Positions 1 through 11,025 of a stretch of 64,000 nt of DNA are shown here, in pieces. Below the pieces are notes generated by a model, which saw only the letters and a program-made list of their open reading frames with translations, was not told where the DNA came from and did no database searches. The stretch covers positions 76,758-140,757 of the forward strand of contig QANZ01043003.1 of NCBI GenBank assembly GCA_003254925.1. The letters are read 5' to 3'. Each line of letters opens with the position of its first letter. The stretch's first letter is position 1. Origin of the DNA: Chamaecrista fasciculata (Eukaryota; Streptophyta; Magnoliopsida; Fabales; Fabaceae). The translations under genes were made by a program, and so were the position numbers.

Positions 1-1092
1 TTTAGAGCTATTGAGTTACTTTTTACGAGTATTTTTTCTATTCAATTAAGATCATTAGTAAATAAGCTCAAACTGCATCTCGAAAATAGGTTCGGGACCA
101 ATTTGAAAAATTATAGAAATATATAAGATCAATATGAGACAAGTCAAACATTTAGGACCAATTTGAAATCTAACCCATACATTTGGGATGAATTTGAAGT
201 TTTGACCTTTTTTAATATGTGAAATATTTTCTAACCACTTTAGTTTTAGCATATGTTCTTAACAAGTTTCAAGTTGTGTGTGCAAAACTTTCTTCTTGCC
301 TCTTACAGTCAAATAAAAAACTTAACAAATTTTGGCTGACCAAAAATTATTTGGTTATAATTTACTTTCTCATCCCAATCATTATCAATCATTAGTTTAT
401 TACATATCTAACTTGAAAAAAAATGGTTGCTAACCAAGTAAATTCTTTTTTTTTTTGGGACCATCCGACATAGAAAGATAATTTACATGCACAAATTAAA
501 GTCTACTTTGGGAAGTAGTGGATGTTGAAGCATGTGACACCAATCATCTGGACATCTGGTCTTTTTGGAACGGTGACTAATTGCTAAAATGGGAGCAACA
601 ATTTAAGATGGGTAGGTTGTTAATTTGAAAGATCTCTTGAAAAACAGTGGGTTGTTGGTGTTGGTGTGAAGAAGCCAAATTTCTAAGTCCAATCAAGTTT
701 GATTCTTTTTTTTTTTTGGTACATAATCAAGTTTGATTCTGATATATTTCACACCGAAAATGGAAAAATAGACTATATATATATAGTACTAACTACTAAT
801 TATTGCATCCATGATGATGAAGCGAAAATTGAAGGGCGTGAAATTGGTGACATTAAATGGCGACAAGTCAATAAATAGGGAGTGAGGAAAATTAAGTGGA
901 GACAGAAGGAGAAAAGAAAGAAGCAATAATATTAGAAAGAGGAGATTAAAAATACATTAATATAGGAAATAAGGAATGAATGGGTTGAAACTTGAAACGA
1001 AAAGAGAAGCAAAAGGGGTTGCATACATAAGCAATACTAATATACAAAGCAATGATTGAGTGATGTTGGAGAAGTTAATAAATTAGAAGAAC
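1..1092. other. Intergenic, no gene seen
   Basis: AT-rich sequence with no convincing coding frame. At about 78-210 there are three degenerate 'ggaccaatttgaa'-like blocks, which look like debris of the same ggtcc/ggacc foldback elements found elsewhere in the window. The last 90 bases or so are the probable 3' untranslated region of the AG-peptide gene on the minus strand. Confidence 0.5.
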
Positions 1093-1269
1093 TTAGAAGA
1101 GAAGAGCAAATACAAGAGCGATGAAGGAAGCAAATGCTGTAGGCAGGAATAGAGCAGATGCATCCGATGTGGGACTTGGAGCTGGTGCTTCTGCTGCCGA
1201 CACTTTCTCCATGCATGCTAAAACTGCCATCAAAAACACCATCACAAACTTCATCTTCATTCCTTCCAT
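1093..1269 (-). CDS. Arabinogalactan peptide (AG-peptide), GPI-anchored
   Basis: A 58-residue single-exon ORF. It begins MEGMKMKFVMVFLMAVLA, a signal peptide running to about residue 25 (cleavage near VSAA/EAP). A very short mature core AEAPAPSPTSDAS follows, with the alternating Ala-Pro and Ser-Pro pairs that direct hydroxyproline-linked arabinogalactan. The hydrophobic tail ends FIALVFALLF, as expected of a GPI-attachment signal. Length and layout match plant AG-peptides; the MEGMKMK start and the APAPSPTSDAS core are closest in my memory to the Arabidopsis AGP12/13/14/21 group. The product should be a plasma-membrane or cell-wall peptidoglycan of about 12 residues. The start is the first ATG after a TATA-like box 100 bp upstream. 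A second in-frame ATG three codons on is possible. A longer open frame over the same bases is only a shadow of this gene. Confidence 0.88.
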   Translation of the reverse strand: MEGMKMKFVMVFLMAVLACMEKVSAAEAPAPSPTSDASALFLPTAFASFIALVFALLF

Positions 1270-1368
1270 TTCTTAAGTTTTCTCTTTTACTTGCGAAATT
1301 GATAACAAGCAAGAGACAACGTTAATGTTCAGTGATGAGATGAAAACACGAGGGTGTCATTTGGGTTT

Positions 1369-1377
1369 CTTATATAG
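1369..1377 (-). promoter_or_regulatory. TATA box of the AG-peptide gene
   Basis: On the minus strand the sequence reads CTATATAAG, about 100 bp upstream of the AG-peptide ATG. This is a normal distance for a plant TATA box plus a 60-70 base leader. Confidence 0.6.
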
Positions 1378-2936
1378 TCGTTGAGGACACTAGCCCTTAA
1401 GTTTACGGGCACCCTGCCCGTTTTCCTTTTTGAGGTTCACATTGGGCAGCCCCCACCCTGCCCGTTAGTTGTACAGTTGTCTTTAATCAGCTTCATGGTG
1501 CCATACAGCTGTCGCCAACGGTTTCATACCCCACTCCTCCCTCTCTTCTTTATAAAATTCAAAAGTTTATTCTTCTTCTTCATTTTTTGATTTTTTATAG
1601 CAAACATTACAAGAATATGTAGAATTCAGTGTATCGTGTCTTTATATAATCCAACAATATCGTGGGATTGGTGACTGTTGAGCTGTTTCTGAGACTTTTA
1701 TTACCAAATTTTACATAGTCTTCTTTTAATTGTCGTATATCTTTAGACATTGATAATTTTGTTGACAGGCAATTAACTAATTTCAATATAATGAGCTTAT
1801 CTTTTCAAGCTTGGCCATGTGGTTTGTGATTATTGTTAATATGCGCGGATGATTATTACATATGGCCATGTGTGTATAATATATTATATGGGTTTAAATT
1901 AACTTGAATTAATTTAGTTTGAAGCTTACTGTGAGGTTTTGAAATGGTGGTTTAGAAATCAGATCAAATCATTAATTGAGGAATGCCAATGTTGATAAAT
2001 TAGGCAGCTTGCTAGTGTTCTGTCACATCTTTCATCTGAACTTTAATTTCTCAAACACAATTTCAAACTTTGATTGCGCCTTTCAACTTCCCTTTTTGAA
2101 TAGAACGTTGATAACGGTTATAATTTGGCTAGTACTAACTTTAAAGTATGATCAAAAATTGATTACGACGTCCTAATTTTGCTGAAAAAAGATCCCATCC
2201 ATACTACTTTAATTTATATTCACTTTTGGAATATTAACATTAGTAAGTGTTATTATAGGAGTGAGTTTTGTTTACTTTACGTCTTTACCTATTACCCTGA
2301 ATTTAAGTATAAAAAATCCACATATCATTATAACACTGTGGACAAGTTTTATTTTTTAGTATATATTATTCCAAGAAAATTCACATGTAATCACAAAGAT
2401 ATAGCCATTCATGGTTTGTAGGATTGTTAATTTAGAAGACGTGTTTTGTTATGATTATGATATTAAATTATTATTCACCTCAACAACCTGTATAACTAAA
2501 CCTATAATTTTGGTTTAATGGAAGTTTTGTTTGGCCAAAAAAAAACCTATAATATGATAGTTTTATGGATTTAATAATCGATCAAAATTTTAGATTAATA
2601 ATAATAATTATAGTATCATAATCATTATTATAGCGATAATGATATTAGTGGGGGTATAGACAGTATAGCAAACTATTGAATAAGCGGTAAACAATTGATA
2701 TACTAGTAATGATATTAGTATTATTCTTAAATCTTAATAAGGTTACAAAAACAAGATTGAACTAATTTTAAATTTTCAAGTAATAAATGTCACTTAAAGC
2801 CATTTTACCATGAAATTATTAACTTTATGGTAAAAATGATATTATATCTTTAGCTAATATAAATTATTTAATTTTTTACTTTTATAATTTTCAATGTATA
2901 AGTAAATGTCTATAATATGTGTTAGGATTTTGTTAT
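1378..2936. other. Intergenic, no gene seen
   Basis: Promoter side of the AG-peptide gene, then AT-rich DNA with short open frames that have no codon bias or recognisable domain. No RNA gene was recognised. Confidence 0.4.
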
Positions 2937-3091
2937 AGAAAATACCATAGCTTAAGCTATGGAAATTTTATCTCACTCACTCTCTTCTCTTTTCTTTTTT
3001 CCTTTTTTTCTTTAAATTTTAGTCATTTATTTTAAAAAAACATGCTAAAAGCTGAAAGAAAAAATCCATAGCTTAGGATATGGTGTTTTCT
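2937..3091. mobile_element. Small MITE-like inverted-repeat element
   Basis: 155 bp bounded by imperfect terminal inverted repeats: AGAAAATACCATAGCTTA on the left and, reversed, AGAAAACACCATATCCTAAG on the right. Each arm carries a CATAGCTTA-type core. The middle is pyrimidine-rich with no coding potential. No clear target duplication is visible, so the superfamily is not assigned. Confidence 0.5.
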
Positions 3092-4600
3092 GCATCAAAG
3101 CCCTATTACGTGTTATGCGAAAATATTCTAGGTAATTTTAAAATTTATTGACATTTGAAAAGGAAGTAAGTACTTGTGAGAAAACAAAAAAGAGTCTTTT
3201 TTTTTTTTGTGATAAGAAACGAAAAAAAGTTAATGTAATTGATACATGACAACCATGGTGTAGGTTTATTATTATTAAGTCTAAGTTAGTACAAATAATT
3301 TCGATATTTCCAATAGCTCAATTCAAATAAAGTAATATTATGGTCTTTTAATTGTAATTAATATTTTAGATTTGTATGGTACTAAAACAATTCTTGAAGT
3401 TTTAAAATTATTCTATATTTTTTTCAAATTTATTTTAATTGGTGATTAAAACGGTGTTAAATTTGATATTAAAATAACCTTCGATTATTTGATTCATCAT
3501 TGGATTTCATTTATGAGTTTCTTTTCTAACTATAAATATAAGTGTTTTTATTGGGGTTACAAAATATACATAATTTGATGAATAAAAAAAAGGTTTAAGT
3601 GAAAAGTTAGTGAAGGAGTAAATAGAATAAGAGAGACTTAGGAATTGATTGGGAGTTCTTAGAATGGAGGAGTGGAGTGAATTACAATTTGAAGCTCTCA
3701 ATAATAATTTTATAGAGATAATATATGTAACTTTTTTAAATTTGAAAGTATAATAAAATTAAAAAAAGAAATAAAAAAATATTAAAATTCCAAACCATCA
3801 CAAACCCTCCGATCTCGGGGATTTGGAAGGATGGTTTGTAAACTATCCTAGCTCACCCCAATTCACTAATTAATTAAACTCACAATTAATGGTTTAGATC
3901 TCTAAACTATCTCACCCCATACCACGTCACTATCACATTAAGCATTTGATTATAGTGAAATAATCTCTCAATAAAAATATCAATAATCCGTTCTTACTTA
4001 AAAAAATAAAATAAATGAGAAGAGATCAAGTTTTTTAATGGATTCTTTATACAATTTAAAATGTTTAATAAAATAATAAAATTTAATATGATTTAAATAA
4101 TATGTTAAAAAATAATAATAAAATTTACGTGTCATGTCAAATTAAATCATTTAAATTTTTAATATGGTTAGTCAATAGTTAAATTAAAGTAATAAAATAA
4201 TTTTAAAATTTAAATGACATTTGATATCATTCAAACTCAAAGAATCAATTTAAACTACAATAGTAAACATATTTATTTTTCTTTATTTACAATGATATCT
4301 CGTTTTTTCTTTTCTGAGGGAGACGAAATCCCATGAACTTTATTGATATTGTGGAAAATAAATCCCACAGTCTAAACTAACGGAGACGGCCCAATAATAC
4401 AGTTGTAGCACGCAGTTTCGAATATCCTCAGAAGTCTCAACAATTCAACAAATGACGACCCTTTCTCGTAAAGCTATGTTCAAACTTCAAACCTTATTTG
4501 GATGATGTTGGGCTCACAAACTGCTTCAAATGTTTTCCCACGACAGCCCAAACGTTTATTTGTGAGAAGCAGGTTAGGGTAACCGAAATCTCTTAAAAAA
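3092..4600. other. Intergenic, AT-rich, no gene seen
   Basis: Very AT-rich, with homopolymer runs and no domain-bearing frame. The short stretch at 4320-4600 is less AT-rich but has no extended ORF. Confidence 0.4.
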
Positions 4601-5135
4601 AGGGTCAAATGATATTTTGGTCCTAAGTGTATGCCCTAATGTTCATTTTGGTATATTATGTTTTAAAATGTTTAAATTTGTCTTAAATGTTGACATAGTG
4701 TTCCATTTTGGTCCTAAATATTGGTAAAATATTTCATTTCGGTCATAAACTATTTGAATTTGGTAATATTTCTCTTATCTTTTGATTTAAGTTCAAAGGA
4801 CTTGTTAAGAGGAACTCGTAACTATGAATTTGTCACATTCGAATTTGAAACGAGAGAAATATAATCGACTTTGTTTGTTTGATCATGAAACAAACAGTCT
4901 ACTTTTGAGACCGAGTTGACCTCGTTTGCTGACGGCCCCAACTGGATAGAGAAAATACTCTTTGAGAACAATACATAACTATAAACTTGTTAAAGTTGAA
5001 CTTGAAATGAGCCATATTCAATAGTTTCAGACCAAAATAAAATATTTTGTTAACATTTATGATCAATTTGAATATTTTAAAATATAATAGACCAAAATAA
5101 ATATTAAAATATTCATTTAGGACCAAAATAACCCT
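4601..5135. mobile_element. Foldback element, 'attttggtcctaa' family
   Basis: The left end (AGGGTCAAATGATATTTTGG) and the reversed right end (AGGGTTATTTTGGTCC) form a terminal inverted repeat. Inside, each arm carries further 'ttttggtcctaaatgtt'-type modules in opposite orientation. Flanks are cttaaaaaa and tttaaaaaa, compatible with an imperfect 9-bp target duplication as made by Mutator-like elements. The interior (near 4845-4950) has 'gaatttgaaacgaga' and 'tttgctgacggcc' words that recur at 43.2-43.5 kb, so a related copy lies there. No transposase frame. Confidence 0.65.
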
Positions 5136-6080
5136 TTTAAAAAAAATAGAAGAAAGATTTCTTTTATCACTTATTGCCGTGACAATAGATCAAAATGAAT
5201 TAATAAAAATACTGTGAAAAGGTAAAAACCGACGCGAATAAAAGCATTCGTATTCTTTTTTTATAGATTACATTTCAACAGAATATCAACAACCCTCAAC
5301 CCATAATCTCACAAAAAAAGAAGTACTAATAGAACATAAAGTATAACAAATAAACAAATTCAGAATAGAAACTTTTGTTTTGTCAAATTATTGGAAAAAA
5401 ATTTGAGATGGTGTGGATCAATGTTATCAAAAGATATTATTTAAGATCGAAAGAAATTTAAGATAGATTGAATTATAGATTGTAAAATTCTAATATTTTT
5501 TTAAAAAATAATATATATAAAATACATAATACATTTGAATTTTGAAATATCTAATGATAAGTTTGATTTTAGATAAACTTTTAGGGTTATTCTGGTCATA
5601 TTTGCATATTATATTTAAGATTTTACTCTTAAAATCCTCACTTTTTAGATTTCCTCCTAAGTTGTCAAAATGAGAATGTGATATTTTTGTGGTTAATTCT
5701 TGATATTGTAAATATCATATTTTTAAATTAAGATTTGGTGCTTATTTAGTCTATAATCTACTTTTCAGATAAAGATTCAATTTTATATGATACACAAAAT
5801 CCCATGAAATCAGCTCCCAAATTATACAATCTAAAAATATTTTTGTAGAGCATGAGTTGTGCTCAAAACTAAAGTGCAAATTCTCAATTTTAAAAGTGAA
5901 GTTTAGATTATGTAATATTTTCAAATTGGAGGATCTCCTAAATCGAATTTGAGGGATCTTAGGGGTTATTATTTGAAGTGAGCACTTTAAATAAACTCAT
6001 TTAGCTTTCATGTAACACTTCTCTACTCTCAACACTTATTTTCATATTTGTGCTTCATGGCCATGCTGCTAAACTTCTCT
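5136..6080. other. Intergenic, no gene seen
   Basis: AT-rich, no supported ORF. Around 5410-5500 a faint resemblance ('atgttatcaaaagat') to the end of the hAT-like element at 21990 is visible, but no boundaries. Confidence 0.35.
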
Positions 6081-6590
6081 TATCGGCTTAGGGTGAGTTT
6101 AAATTGGATGTTCCAATACTTGTGAGATATTGTTCTTATTTGTTTCATCAATTTATAATATTTTTCTTTCTCCTACTGTTTTCTTTTTAATTGTTTTCAA
6201 GTTAAACATTCAACTAAGTGTCCAGTTGTCTAATTGATTTGTTAACATAATGTTAGGTGTTATTGTTTATTCGTAATTCATAAGTTCATCACTAAATAGT
6301 AACTTAGATGGTCATACCATGTTTAGAGAGAAAGAAATCTAAATAAGTAATCTTTCGGGACTTAATTTTATTAATTAGATTGAATTGTCATTGTGTCAGA
6401 TTTGTCTAGTTAATAAGTGGTTAAATTGAGTACGTTATCCTTTAATCAATTTTAAAGAAAGAGTGATTTCACCATGTGCATTCGTTAAGCTATTTTATTT
6501 TGATAAAACAATACTATTTTGGTATCAATGATCAAGGGTGAAACTTCATAAAAAACGATCCCAACCAAGATCTTAATCATTTGACAACTT
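6081..6590 (+). repeat. Diverged copy of the repeat in the 15.2-17.05 kb palindrome
   Basis: From about 6155 to 6590 the order and wording follow the reverse complement of the palindrome spacer (16249 down to about 16060), then its arm sequence, for example 'atctttcgggactta', 'gtctagttaataagtggtt' and 'gatcaagggtgaaact'. Identity is roughly 80-85% by eye. This copy is not inverted-duplicated and so shows the ancestral order. It has no coding frame. It stops where the foldback at 6600 begins. Confidence 0.75.
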
Positions 6591-6599
6591 TATCTTATG

Positions 6600-6884
6600 A
6601 GTAAACTACCAAATTGGTCCCTGGATTATTGGCTCGCTGACAGATTGGTCCCCGAATTTAGGAAATTGACAAATAGGTCCCCGAATTTTTCTAACAAGTC
6701 AAATAGGTCCCCGAATTTTTCTAACGTTAGTCAAATAGGTCACCGAACAGAAGGACCTATTTGACAAACATTAGAAAAATTCGGGGATCTATTTGACTCG
6801 TTAGAAAAATTCGGGGACCTATTTGTCAATTTCCTAAATTCGGGGACCAATCTGTCAGCGAGCCAATAATCCAGGGACCAATTT
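6600..6884. mobile_element. Hairpin foldback element (AGTAAAC... type), right end lost in gap
   Basis: A nearly perfect palindrome centred near 6745. The left arm starts AGTAAACTACCAAATTGGTC and contains four 'ggtccccgaattt'-type modules; the right arm repeats them reversed up to 'ccagggaccaattt', where the Ns start. The expected last few bases of the right terminus lie in the gap. The AGTAAAC terminus is shared with the elements at 12224 and 19180. Arms of about 140 bp with almost no loop would form a strong hairpin. Confidence 0.8.
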
Positions 6885-7691
6885 NNNNNNNNNNNNNNNN
6901 NNNNNNNNNNNNNNNNNNNNNNNNNNNNNNNNNNNNNNNNNNNNNNNNNNNNNNNNNNNNNNNNNNNNNNNNNNNNNNNNNNNNNNNNNNNNNNNNNNNN
7001 NNNNNNNNNNNNNNNNNNNNNNNNNNNNNNNNNNNNNNNNNNNNNNNNNNNNNNNNNNNNNNNNNNNNNNNNNNNNNNNNNNNNNNNNNNNNNNNNNNNN
7101 NNNNNNNNNNNNNNNNNNNNNNNNNNNNNNNNNNNNNNNNNNNNNNNNNNNNNNNNNNNNNNNNNNNNNNNNNNNNNNNNNNNNNNNNNNNNNNNNNNNN
7201 NNNNNNNNNNNNNNNNNNNNNNNNNNNNNNNNNNNNNNNNNNNNNNNNNNNNNNNNNNNNNNNNNNNNNNNNNNNNNNNNNNNNNNNNNNNNNNNNNNNN
7301 NNNNNNNNNNNNNNNNNNNNNNNNNNNNNNNNNNNNNNNNNNNNNNNNNNNNNNNNNNNNNNNNNNNNNNNNNNNNNNNNNNNNNNNNNNNNNNNNNNNN
7401 NNNNNNNNNNNNNNNNNNNNNNNNNNNNNNNNNNNNNNNNNNNNNNNNNNNNNNNNNNNNNNNNNNNNNNNNNNNNNNNNNNNNNNNNNNNNNNNNNNNN
7501 NNNNNNNNNNNNNNNNNNNNNNNNNNNNNNNNNNNNNNNNNNNNNNNNNNNNNNNNNNNNNNNNNNNNNNNNNNNNNNNNNNNNNNNNNNNNNNNNNNNN
7601 NNNNNNNNNNNNNNNNNNNNNNNNNNNNNNNNNNNNNNNNNNNNNNNNNNNNNNNNNNNNNNNNNNNNNNNNNNNNNNNNNNNNNNNNNNN
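6885..7691. other. Assembly gap (807 N)
   Basis: A run of N with a hairpin element on each side. Nothing can be said of its content, except that it should contain the end of the left hairpin and the left arm of the right one. Confidence 0.99.
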
Positions 7692-7780
7692 AGTTATGGG
7701 ACCAAAATTGCAACAAAAAAAGTTATGGGACCAAAATGAAACCTTTGTCATAGTTATGGGACCAAAAGTGCACTTAAGCC
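7692..7780. mobile_element. Right end of a second foldback element, left part in gap
   Basis: Two 'agttatgggaccaaaa' modules and the terminus 'ccaaaagtgcacttaagcc'. Reversed, the terminus reads GGCTTAAGTGCACTTTTGGT, which matches the start of the element at 50131 (GGTTTAAGTGCAATTTTGGT). Confidence 0.7.
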
Positions 7781-8618
7781 AAAAAAAAAATATAATCCAT
7801 TGAAGAAGAAAAGTGGTTGTAAAATCATAAGATATAGAAGCCATATTGATATTGTGAAGTGAAAAACAAGAAGATACGTGCGAAGTGTGAGCGAGAGTAC
7901 TCCTGTATGACCAAAGGCAACAAGGGAACAGATCTAACCGTTGATTCTGCAATCCAACGGGTGTACTTATCCCCTAGTTATTATCATCACTTAACAAAGA
8001 AGGATAAGTAGAGGGAAAGAGGAGAGAAAGCGAAGAACACAACACAGAGAGAGAGAGAGAAAGAGAAAGAGAACGCGGACTGAGATAGAGAAGAAGAGAA
8101 AACGCTGCACAATACAATACATGCAACAGAGAACGACGAAGGTTTGGTTTTCATTCAGAGAAAATCTATAGTTTGAGATTTGAGCGCAGAGAAGATCTAT
8201 AGTTTCTTCTTCTTGGGGCAAATTTTCTTGTTTTCGAAGAGGGAAACCCACATCCATACATATATCATTGTAATGTTCTTCCTTCCTCTTCTCATTTTGA
8301 CTCTTCTCGCTAAATGGATTTACTCTTCTGACCTGGGTTTTTTTCTTTTCTTTTCTGTATCGCGCAGGAATATATTAATTTACGTTCCAGGCACAGATCT
8401 TGTCATTTTGGTCCGTTGAGTTGTGTGGAAAACCAAAATCGTTATCCCTTCGCGTTCTTGAAGTTGAATTTGGGGGTTTCCGCCTCAAGAAAATCGGAGA
8501 AACGGTCCGTGTTCGAAATCTCCGTTTTCGGTTTCTCAGTTCATCGTGGGAATCGGAATCCCCTTTTAAGACTGAAACGTGGTTCGTTTCTTGATATGCG
8601 TTTTTTTTCTTCTTTTTC
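7781..8618 (+). other. Promoter and probable 5' leader of the DUF1639 gene
   Basis: No protein-coding gene seen. A GA-rich microsatellite lies at about 8044-8075 ('agagagagagagaaagaga'), common in plant 5' leaders. Pyrimidine stretches ending in 'cgcag' (8366) and 'atggcag' (8625) could be acceptors of an intron in the leader. If the second is used, translation would begin at the ATG at 8628, four residues downstream. Confidence 0.45.
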
Positions 8619-9643
8619 ATGGCAGATATGGAGACGGACGAGAGGAACCAGAGAGGGTATAATAGAGCCACGGAGACGGAATTCTTCTTGCAGTGGGGCA
8701 ACAGAAAGAGACTGAGATGCGTGAGGGTGAAAGACCCTCGGGTTTCGACTCGAGTGAACGGCGGAGTCCGGAGGAAGATTGCGTACACCGTAGATCGTTC
8801 AGGGGTCACTGGTTCGATCAAAGAGAACACGCATCTTCAACCTAATCGCATCGCAAGGTGAGAATCATTCATAATAACGAATTGGATCTTCGTTTGTATG
8901 AGTGAAGAGACATTGGGAGAGAAATAATTGTTGATTGGTGCAGGAATTGCGATGGGGCTGGTGGTGTTCGGTCCGGCGGCGGCGGAGAGAGCAGGAAATC
9001 GGCGTCGCCGGAGAAGGAGGACAGGTACTATACGACGAGAGGATCGGTGGTCGGAGACGAGAACGGTAAGGTTTCCGGCGACGGGAATACCGGAGAGGAG
9101 AAAGGGCTTGTTTGGCCGAAACTTTACACCACTCTATCTAGCAAAGAGAAAGAGGAGGATTTTCTGAGGATGAAGGGATGCAAACCCTCTCAGAGACCTA
9201 AGAAGAGGGCCAAGATTATCCAAAGAAGTTTGCTTGTAAGTTCTCTCTCTCTAATTCTTTTTTTTTTTTTTGGAAATAATCCTTCTATTTTAAAATGGGG
9301 ATTTTTCTATTTTTATATATTATTAGGTAAAATTCTTTAATTATTTTGGTTTTGGGATGGGTATTTTGGTGAAATGAGATACTGATCTGATTGTGTGGTA
9401 TGTTTGTTGGGTGGGTTGTAGTTGGTGAGTCCTGGTGCGTGGCTGACGGATATGTGCCAAGAGAGATATGAAGTGAGGGAGAAGAAAAGCAACAAGAAGG
9501 TATGGTGTTGGTGTTGTTGGATCTGTTCAAAACTCTTTTTGTGGCAATGGGACTTCTCATTTTGGGTGTTCTTTTGTTTTGGTTTTATGCAGAGACCCAG
9601 AGGATTGAAGGCTATGGGTAGCATGGAAAGCGACTCCGAATGA
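8619..9643 (+). CDS. DUF1639 family protein
   Basis: Four coding exons: 8619-8857, 8944-9235, 9422-9499 and 9593-9643, all with GT-AG introns and frame kept, giving 219 aa. Near the N-terminus is FFLQWGNRKRLRCVRV (about residues 22-37). Residues 140-190 carry the family signature: LSSKEKEEDFLRMKG, then PSQRPKKRAK, then SPGAWLTDMCQERYEV. In the plant DUF1639 family this region typically reads EEIEEDFLAMTG / RPPRRPKKRP / FPGLWLSEV. Basic KR clusters suggest a nuclear protein; no enzymatic motif is visible and the family has no firmly established function that I can cite. The tail is Ser/Asp/Glu rich (GSMESDSE). An alternative start lies at 8628 if the ATG at 8619 is spliced away. Coding exons are clearly more GC-rich than the surroundings. 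Confidence 0.9.
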
Positions 9644-10770
9644 TACCATAAATCCGCCCAAATTCGCGTGAGGGGAAGGAAGGCTGCTTCTGCACTCAAA
9701 TTTGAGAAACACGTTGGATATTGTATTTGAGTTGGTTCAAGTTTGAGATAATTTTTATGTTCAAAAAGTGTAAACGAGCAGACACAGCAGGGTTCCATCA
9801 ATGAATTATTTGATTTAACTATTGTTATTTTCTCATGGATGTGAACTGTGAATGAGATTATATTTTTCAAGTTGGGGGGGTTCTGATGTGAATATAGTGT
9901 GTTTGAATTGGAAAAGAGTGCAAATATAGCTATAATCCATCATGTGCATTGAATTGATTAACAGCACCTGAGTGTGTTGACTGGTAAGTGGAAGAAAAAA
10001 AGGGAGAAAGCTTATTCCCTGTTTCACCCAAAATGTGATTCCCCGAATCACTATGCGATACTCTTTGTCCCGTGGTGGTTGTGGCACTGGCGCGTGAGGC
10101 ACTGAGGCATGACTATAGTGTCTGTGAGCACACATTTATCACTTGTATGATCATACGTTAAACTTGGTTTATTTACGGAAGAATTATGATTATAACAATA
10201 AAGGGATATATTCAAATATTAAAAGGAGTGAAGCATACGACAACCAATGTAATGGGCATAAAATGTGGGGTGGCATCATCTCTAAGAATAAAACAAAACA
10301 AGAGAAAGTAAACAGTGAATGGGTTGAATTTAACCCTTGTGGCCGGCCTCTACCCAAACTTTGACATTCCTTCGCATTCGGCTTCGGCAAATATAGTACA
10401 ACGCCATATCAAAAGCTACAACTTTGCCCAACTTTTTAGCATCGTCTTCAACTATCTCCAAACTTTTGCTTTTCCCTTCGCCACTGCAAATTCCCCATCA
10501 ATGAATCACTTTGTGTTGTGTGAATAATTGAAGGCGTTCTCAGAAGCAGAGCTATTGGATGTGGAGAGATGGAGAGGGACAATCCCCAGAAGACGAGAAG
10601 AGGGATAAATCCTATTTATTGCTTAATGAAGTGGACCAAGGTTGTAAGTCAAACAAAATACTACTATTATTATTCATTATTCTCCTGTTTTTAGTTAATT
10701 GCCCAGTTTGGTCTCAAGATTCTCTCCTCTGCTTCATGTCCAATCAAGCACATTTTCACACACATCATGT
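9644..10770. other. 3' flank of the DUF1639 gene and intergenic DNA
   Basis: The first 150-200 bases are probably the 3' untranslated region. Beyond that, several short open frames on both strands have no recognisable domain. No RNA gene recognised. Confidence 0.4.
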
Positions 10771-11025
10771 GCTTTTTTCAAGAAGGTTAAAATTTGATTT
10801 CATTTTCTTCGTGACTTGATAATAATTTATATAAGATAAATAATAATAAAAAACTTCATAATTTTCTAGGTTATAAAATTTAAATTGAAATGTGAAGATA
10901 ACAATAATATTAAATCCTAATTATAAAAATTAAATACCCTAACAACCAATATCTCTTAGAGATGACTTATTCAAATTTAAAAAGATAACAAAATATTATT
11001 GGAGCTAAAATGCCACATGATAACA
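10771..11025 (-). repeat. 3' LTR of the Copia element (truncated)
   Basis: Direct repeat of 13510-13766; shared words include 'gtgacttgataataattt' versus 'atgacttgataataattt' and 'aatcctaattataaaaatta'. Similarity stops around 10771, where the 5' LTR copy continues another 60 bases or so. Confidence 0.8.

Noticed and set aside
5400..5990. Second copy of the hAT-like element at 21990
   Set aside because: Only a few shared words; no matching ends or 8-bp duplication could be found.
6826..7952. Long open frames across the N gap
   Set aside because: Consist of X residues from Ns; no evidence of coding on either side.
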